A DNA stretch of 64,000 bases, taken from NCBI RefSeq assembly GCF_019469165.1, contig NZ_CP048263.1, positions 868,001-932,000 on the forward strand, in the 5' to 3' direction. This stretch comes from Gilliamella sp. ESL0443. Its GTDB lineage: Bacteria; Pseudomonadota; Gammaproteobacteria; Enterobacterales; Orbaceae. The position numbers were made by a program, and so were the translations under genes. Shown piece after piece: positions 59,023-64,000 of the stretch (positions are counted from its first letter, which is position 1; the number at the start of each line of letters is the position of its first letter). The notes under the pieces are model-generated. The model searched no databases. It was not told where the DNA came from and worked only from the letters and a program-made list of their open reading frames with translations.

Positions 59023-59662
59023 CTCTAAGTAAATAAAGTTTTACGCATAACAAGCATATCATAAAAATCAGCAAATTTTATTAAACGCGGTTAAAATTTT
59101 TCATTACTATTTTTATAAAAAAATAAAATCCACTAGGTGAGCTTTAATACTAATAATTATAGTATTTTATAATTTCGCTTGCACCATGGCATTAAAGAGT
59201 AGATCAACGATACAACTCACAGCAATAATAAATTCCTTTTTATTAATATTACATGATTTGAATTTAATATATCGGGTAAGTAGCTCAGCTTGTTCAAGTT
59301 TTGTAAGGCTGTCTAAGTTTTATTTAACAATATCGTTTGAAGATGCAATGTTTAAGGTAGATATTTTTTCATAAAATAGTTCGATACATTGAAGTTTTTT
59401 ATGTCATTTACAACCCACCAACATTGGAAGTGAACTAGACAAAGTCGGCGTATTGGTCACATTGAGCAAAAACCAGAAGCTTGTCAGCTCCATTATCTAG
59501 CCCGCTCTAGAAACTAGATATAAAAAAATTAATATGCAGTTAGTCTGCTCTATACTTGATTCAAGAATCCAGTATTGATGTTGGATTCTGTTGACATGGT
59601 TTTAATATAAAAGCAAAAAAGTGCGTTAGTTAACATAATAAATTTGGAATTAAAGTTTTTAG
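59023..59662. other. 640-bp gene-poor left end of the tRNA-Ile2 element
   Basis: No convincing gene. Around 59420-59545 the sequence is less AT-rich and can be read for short stretches as protein-like in more than one frame, with stops, so it may be decayed phage sequence. I could not identify it. Confidence 0.35.
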
Positions 59663-59887
59663 TTATTGATTTGTTATTTCTGAGTTCTTACATTTTATGA
59701 AAAAGGTATTTTTATATTTGGGTTGGGGCAGTTACTTGGTACAATTGTTTTTTGATATTAATTGCATCGCTGTAAAAGTATGTCCACAAAATATATTTGA
59801 ACACTGATAATATTGCTTTCAAGTTAATTTGGATGATACTTGACTTGAGCGAATAACAGCTTTTAGTTTGCAGCGAGGACATTTCAT
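59663..59887 (-). pseudogene. Ogr/Delta-like phage zinc-finger activator, one internal stop
   Basis: Read on the minus strand from ATG at 59887: MKCPRCKLKAVIRSSQVSSK, L-T, stop (TGA), then KQYYQCSNIFCGHTFTAMQL and on to a stop at 59663 (75 codons in one frame). The C-x2-C then C-x4-C zinc pattern and HTF-x-AM-x-L-I tail are those of the P2 Ogr/P4 Delta late-gene activators. A TGA at codon 23 interrupts it, where the family usually has a polar residue, so it is a pseudogene unless the stop is read through. Confidence 0.75.
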
Positions 59888-60066
59888 TCTATAACCTTAG
59901 CGTTAACTATTAGTTAATTATATATTATTAAAATTAACTTAAATTTATTTTTGTCAGGTGTTTTTTATCTAATCAAGGAATGCTTACTGCTAATCATATA
60001 AATATTTATTATCAAATCCTGTACTATATGTTAAAACAAAATCTAGTAATAAGAGAAAAATTTATT

Positions 60067-60858
60067 ATGAAAAAAGAATATTATTGGTGGGATCTAAATG
60101 AGTCAAAATTTAAAGCAATACTTTATGATTCAATGAATATTTATTTTCTGCATGATCAACCATATGAAAATTGGGATGAGTTTGTTAAAATTGAACCTCA
60201 TATGGCTTATGCCCATTTAATTTATGTTCGTTTTCATACATTAGAGCAACAATTTGTTGATTTAAGGGTGATCCCTCAAATGCTTGGTGTACAAAAAATA
60301 CCTCTAAAGTCTATTGTGAAAGATATAAATAGGTATGATTGGCTTAAATCAATTGTAGATTTATCATTATATAGATTTTCGAGTATCCGAGATATTGTTT
60401 TTCACTTTGTTAATCAAGTTTTAAAACTTAACATTCCTGATCACATATTAAATATAAAACAACTTAGTAAAATGATTAAAGATTCTCATCCTGAAATTTT
60501 TAATATTTTAAAAATATTGGAAAATTCTGGATCTACACTCCGATTAGAAAGAAATGATAGGGCTCATAAAGGATTTTCTAATTTATGCACAGACGATGAT
60601 GAAATGTTTAAAAATATGTCTTGGTCTGAACAAAGTAATTCAAAAATAGTTGGTTATGATTTAGTTGCAGTTTATGAAGCATCAAGAGATAAAATTTATT
60701 CAATTTTTGTAGAAGAAGTTGAAAAAATATTAATTTCCTGTAATGAATTGCTCAATAAACTTTATCCCTTTTATCGAGATGAATATAAAAACCTTTCAGA
60801 AAATTCAAAAACAGGACCGTCTTTACATTTTAAAAGCTATCATATGAATCATGCTTAG
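60067..60858 (+). CDS. HEPN-domain protein (Cthe_2314-like)
   Basis: 263 residues from ATG 60067; ATGs at 59980 or 60028 would lengthen it and none has a strong ribosome binding site. Mostly helical. R162-N-D-R-A-H167 fits the R-x4-H motif of HEPN domains, which in many toxins and defence proteins forms an RNase site. The spacing of helices and the N-terminal YYWWDLNESKFKAIL resemble the Cthe_2314-like HEPN group. It is the only full-length soluble gene in the 3.24-kb tRNA-Ile2 element, so it is a candidate cargo gene for anti-phage defence. No nucleotidyltransferase partner is visible. Family call moderate; function inferred. Confidence 0.6.
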   Translation: MKKEYYWWDLNESKFKAILYDSMNIYFLHDQPYENWDEFVKIEPHMAYAHLIYVRFHTLEQQFVDLRVIPQMLGVQKIPLKSIVKDINRYDWLKSIVDLSLYRFSSIRDIVFHFVNQVLKLNIPDHILNIKQLSKMIKDSHPEIFNILKILENSGSTLRLERNDRAHKGFSNLCTDDDEMFKNMSWSEQSNSKIVGYDLVAVYEASRDKIYSIFVEEVEKILISCNELLNKLYPFYRDEYKNLSENSKTGPSLHFKSYHMNHA

Positions 60859-60919
60859 TTATCTTTTATTAATAGATATGCTATTTATACAAATCGCTTG
60901 AAAAAATACACCTGTTTAC

Positions 60920-61462
60920 AAAGATGAGCAAGAAAGAAATGGTTTATCTTAATAAAAAGCCAATTCATGAACTCTGTTATCTTGTGAGCAAAGCACTACC
61001 ATTGATTTATCAATTATTGTCAAATTTTGCATGGCTACAAGTCTAAGGAGGAGCGAAGCCGAAGCCTATAGAGTGTGCTAAGTAAAAGATGCTAAAATCA
61101 CCTTCATTGACACCAAGAGCAAACATAATCATACTTATAAACTCTTTAATGAAATCCCTAAAAAGAATTGTTACTTATTTACTCCCAGTTATTTAGCGTT
61201 CCGTTAGGCAATCGATCGGGCAGAAATGGAATTACCAGATCGACATCTAACCCACGAATTACGCCTCACTTCTTCTAGACATTTTATTATGAGTGGCGGT
61301 AATATCCTAGTATTACAAAAAATCTTCGGTTACACTGAGATCAAAATGACCATGCGATATGCACACTTTGCACCAGAACACTTTGAAAATGCTGTAAGCT
61401 TTAATCCATTAATGACTAAGAGAAAATTGAATGAAATTATTAAGTATATTAAAAAAAATTGA
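60920..61462 (+). pseudogene. P2-type tyrosine integrase, C-terminal remnant with stops
   Basis: One reading frame gives LLSCEQSTTIDLSIIV, then MATSLRRSEAEAYRVC, stop, VKDAKITFIDTKSKHNHTYK and on to a second stop at about 61204. It then continues RAEMELPDRHLTHELRLT (61226 on), SGGNILVLQKIFGYTEIKMT and MRYAHFAPEHFENAVSFNPL. This is the catalytic domain of a P2-like integrase: R-x-SEAE (Arg I region), HELR (His-x-x-Arg) and the tyrosine in MRYAHF. The usual LRHT reads LRLT. At least two stops (about 61082 and 61204), with more upstream, make it a pseudogene. It sits near the attR-like copy as expected for an integrase. Confidence 0.85.
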
Positions 61463-62102
61463 ATTAGAAATTTATTATAAGAAAAATAAGCGTAATCTAA
61501 AATTTAATTTAAAAGCAATAAAATCATTATTCACCATTCAAAATCTATCGTTCATAATAGCCATTATTTTATATGTGACTGCAATAATAATATCAATTAA
61601 AGATAAAGATTCGATTTTCCCATTTTGGTTATTTCTAATATCTCTTCTATTGATTTATTTTAAATATTCCCAATTTATATATAGAAGTTTAAAAAAAAAT
61701 ATTAAAAGTTTTATTTTACCAATGAATTATTCAATTAATTTAAATGTGAAGGGTAACTACGTCATAGATAAAAAGTACTTAAAAGCTCTTATATCATTGG
61801 ATATAGAACAATTGAAATTTGGTTATTTAGAATTAAATCATGAATATGAATGTCTAAAAAGAAGAATTAGCCTAGTGCTTGGACCACTAAATAAGTTGGG
61901 TATATTTCCCGGTATTATATCTTTACTAGGTCTATTACCTCAGGTTAAGGAACTTTCTTGGCAATGGATTGAAGTAATTCCTTATTCTTATGGTGGGCTA
62001 ATGATTTTAGGTTTGTTTTTTTATAACGATCTTGATAAGTATGAAAGAATGCTAGCTTTATTAAAATTTGCTATTGAACGTAAAGAAAAAGAAACTAATT
62101 AA
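61431..62102 (+). CDS. Hypothetical multi-span membrane protein
   Basis: 223 residues. Two hydrophobic hairpins: about residues 37-55 and 63-80, and about 155-170 and 182-198. Between them is a soluble segment with SINLNVKGNYVIDKKYLKALISLDIEQ. The N- and C-termini are strongly basic (KNKRNLKFNLK; KFAIERKEKETN). I do not recognise the family. The start overlaps the last codons of the integrase remnant, so it may have been captured beside the integrase as element cargo. It ends about 115 bp before the attR-like repeat. Confidence 0.6.
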   Translation: MKLLSILKKIELEIYYKKNKRNLKFNLKAIKSLFTIQNLSFIIAIILYVTAIIISIKDKDSIFPFWLFLISLLLIYFKYSQFIYRSLKKNIKSFILPMNYSINLNVKGNYVIDKKYLKALISLDIEQLKFGYLELNHEYECLKRRISLVLGPLNKLGIFPGIISLLGLLPQVKELSWQWIEVIPYSYGGLMILGLFFYNDLDKYERMLALLKFAIERKEKETN

Positions 62103-62218
62103 TTGGCGAAAAAATGGCGGTTGAGAATATTTTTATATAGTAAAATATGTCTATATATGTATGCCTAACCGATTGATTTAATTATAAGTCATTGACTTTA
62201 AAAACAGCTTTAAAGAAA

Positions 62219-62258
62219 TCATAATCGATTGGTCACTGGTTCAAGTCCAGTAGTGGCC
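62219..62258 (+). repeat. attR-like copy of the tRNA-Ile2 3' half
   Basis: TCATAATCGATTGGTCACTG onward, identical to 58979-59013 for 35 bases, then one mismatch and GGCC. It lacks the rest of a tRNA and cannot fold into one, so it is a duplicated attachment core that closes the element. Confidence 0.88.
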
Positions 62259-62345
62259 CATCACAAGAATCAAGTAAGATTAAAAACGTTCAAAAAAGCT
62301 ATTTCTAAGACGTTATTCATTGTTTATAACTTGCGCACGCTATAG

Positions 62346-62609
62346 CTCAACATCAAAAAAACTGCAAAGGTATTTATCAGTCGTAAACGCATTAGTCACA
62401 ATGGTGATACTGTTTTATCTTGGGCGGTAAGTAATATAGTGATGGAAACCGATGCGAATGCCAATATTAAGCCCAACAAAAAGAAAGCTGCCAACAAGAA
62501 CGATCCAACTGTCGCTTCCCTGTTGTCATTTGGCGCTTACCTGCTTGAGTATGGCGAGATCGATATTTTCTTATCAGATGAACAAAAGCAAGCATTAGAT
62601 GAGTTTTAG
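62346..62609 (+). pseudogene. Phage terminase large subunit, C-terminal fragment
   Basis: An open stretch in one frame without a start: KTAKVFISRKRISHNGDTVL, then WAVSNIVMETDANANIKPNK and ASLLSFGAYLLEYGEIDIFL, ending at a TAG at 62609. The W-A-x-SN-x-V and the TDANxNIKPxKK motif are typical of the end of HK97-type terminase large subunits. A stop at 62343 and no upstream coding make it a fragment, showing that phage DNA also lies outside the 3.24-kb element. Confidence 0.75.
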
Positions 62610-62618
62610 TGGATTGAA

Positions 62619-63259
62619 TTATGATACTTTTTTCTCTTTAGCTAACTCACTTAGTAAATTTTCTAACTTACTATAAAGTTCAACTGTATTATTAGAAATT
62701 TTATTATCATAATCTTTTAGCTTATCAAAAAATTCAATTCTTTTTATAGTGTTAGTATATTAAATACTAGGCTCATTGTAGATATACTTAATGATCTCTT
62801 TAATATAATTTTTAATTTCATTATATTCAGACGAATTTTGAATTGTTTCTGTCTTTTTCCTATAACTACTTAACCACCAATAGAACCCAGGTATATTATT
62901 CATACAATAATAAGACAAATATTTAGAAGATAATTTTCCTAATTCATCAAAAAAATAATCATTAACTTCTAGATCAGTTTCAGAAGTTTTTACTGTTCTA
63001 ATTTTTTTCTTTTGAATATTTATCTATTAATTCAATCAACTCATTTTTAAAAGTTACGTGTTGATGCAAATAAAATTTAATTTCTTGCATTAGTTCAGCT
63101 TGAAATCTAAAGAAAGTATCTTTATTTTTAGCAATTGCAGTTTGTTTGCAAATAAACCAAAAGCCAATAATAGTACAAATTAATAATCCAAAAGCAGCTA
63201 TTGCTGATAAACCTGAAAAAAAACAAAGTCTAACAATCCATTTTATTAATCCTATTCAT
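62619..63259 (-). pseudogene. Disrupted membrane-anchored protein gene
   Basis: Read on the minus strand, several adjoining open pieces make one protein. The candidate start at 63259 gives nine codons before an in-frame TAG. A single span follows (TLFFSGLSAIAAFGLLICTI), then a helical domain ending at a stop near a seven-A run at about 63002-63008. Coding continues in another frame (TSETDLEVNDYFFDELGKLS ... IPGFYWWLSSYRKK), then one in-frame TAA (about 62758-62760), and ends KEKKVS at 62619. The frame change in the homopolymer and two stops show decay. I cannot name the family. Confidence 0.6.
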
Positions 63260-63486
63260 TTATTATGTGATAATATTTTACTATGTCATTAACAACATAC
63301 AACACTATAATAACACAAGGTTAATTTATTGATTATTTTATATAAATTTTGTAAGTCTTGTTAGTTCTGTAAAATCGCAAAAAAAAATTTTCTTTTAACT
63401 TTATATGTTTACTATAAATTAATTAATGTGATTTGCTTATATTTTTTAAAAGAATAGGATATATCAATTTAATTAAACAATTAATT

Positions 63487-63810
63487 TTATGTTCTCCAAC
63501 CCCAAATAATAACTAGCGTTCCGAGTAGGATGATCATGGAACCGATTAAATCAAAAGTTGATAGTTTGACATGATCGACTAACTTAAGCCAAATAATGGA
63601 TGCTACTACATAAATACCACCATATGTTGCATAAATTCGACCACTAGCTTCAGGGTGTAAAGTAAGTAACCAAGCAAATAACATAAGGCATAATGCCGCC
63701 GGTATAAGAAACCAGGCAGAAACCACTTTTTTAGCCCAAATATAAACAAAATAACAGCCTGAAATTTCAGCCAAAGCGGTAAATATAAATAACACGATAA
63801 TTTTTATCAT
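63487..63810 (-). CDS. YnfA-family (UPF0060) small membrane protein
   Basis: 107 residues with four hydrophobic segments. The family markers are TALAEISGCYFVYIW (about residues 11-25), ASGRIYATYGGIYVVASIIWL (about 55-75, quoted in part) and IGSMIILLGTLVIIWGWR at the end. YnfA is predicted to be related to small multidrug resistance/DMT transporters; transport has been proposed. It is a single gene; the start at 63810 is followed by an AT-rich upstream region. Confidence 0.9.
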   Translation of the reverse strand: MIKIIVLFIFTALAEISGCYFVYIWAKKVVSAWFLIPAALCLMLFAWLLTLHPEASGRIYATYGGIYVVASIIWLKLVDHVKLSTFDLIGSMIILLGTLVIIWGWRT

Positions 63811-64000
63811 AATTAAATTAAGCTATCATTAATAAGTTTCAGATTAGTATGAACAATACTAGATTGGTTTGAACATTATTTCTGTTTTGTTTTTTATAGA
63901 TTTTTAAAGTTTAACATGGGCGTTATTTATAAACCTATGTTAATATCAAATTAGTAAATTAAATGTAAGATTGATTTATGGTAGCAAAGAAAATTTTTAA

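Noticed and set aside
59186-59374. 62-codon frame after tRNA-Ile2
   Set aside because: No ribosome site, low-complexity AT-driven composition and no recognisable motif.
63978-64000. ATG at the right edge that could open a gene (MVAKKIF)
   Set aside because: Only seven codons are visible and there is no clear ribosome site.

Overview
The window is an AT-rich stretch of a gammaproteobacterial chromosome. Gene orders resemble those of E. coli (yfbV-ackA-pta, ruvA-ruvB, dnaX-ybaB, gpt next to frsA and proB, gpt divergent from pepD, argC-argB), but base composition and local rearrangements differ from the Enterobacteriaceae. My best guess is an Orbaceae-type host-associated bacterium such as Gilliamella. 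That is an inference from protein similarity and low GC, not a database result.

Layout. 1-1.9 kb: scraps of a prophage or island (a T6SS TagO/VasI-like secreted protein, an orphan tail fibre assembly protein, a hexapeptide acetyltransferase) at the 3' end of tRNA-Val. 2.2-12 kb: housekeeping DNA metabolism (recQ, dnaX with an intact E. coli-like frameshift signal, ybaB, ruvAB), then cysK, a priC-like gene and yfbV. 11-14.6 kb: acetate fermentation genes ackA-pta. 14.9-18.6 kb: a HlyC-family acyltransferase lacking the known catalytic residues, in tandem with an ESPR autotransporter. 18.9-25.2 kb: a MarR/SRPBCC operon with palindromic operators, guaA, a GT25 glycosyltransferase, yhcH-like and kdgK, and a cyclase-family hydrolase. 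25.4-31.3 kb: uvrA behind a LexA box, plsY, recR, a HAD hydrolase and truC. 31.8-36.5 kb: a mannose-family PTS operon that ends in a protein tyrosine phosphatase and lies downstream of an RpiR regulator.

37.4-40.2 kb: tRNA-Cys, a type I-E-like CRISPR array with no cas genes in the window (19 good repeats, one degenerate terminal repeat, one duplicated spacer), two small hypothetical genes, and a 16-nt scrap of tRNA-Cys. 40.2-44.1 kb: cdaR, glycerate kinase and a GntP permease, with a perfect CRP-type palindrome upstream. 44.5-52 kb: trhP, proA, a possible 19-residue membrane peptide, proB, frsA, gpt, pepD. 52.1-58.3 kb: arginine biosynthesis argC-argB-argG-argH behind tandem ARG boxes (ArgG carries an unusual lysine/alanine-rich tail), then serC.

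58.9-62.3 kb: a 3.24-kb element bounded by tRNA-Ile2(CAU) and a 39/40-nt copy of its 3' half. It holds P2-like remnants (a broken Ogr/Delta zinc finger and a broken integrase), a HEPN-domain protein and a membrane protein. Beyond it are a terminase fragment, a broken membrane-protein gene and a YnfA-family gene.

Four copies of a 28-30-nt motif lie in unrelated intergenic spacers across 53 kb and are not explained by any feature I recognise. The most unusual protein-coding locus is the HlyC-like/autotransporter pair.
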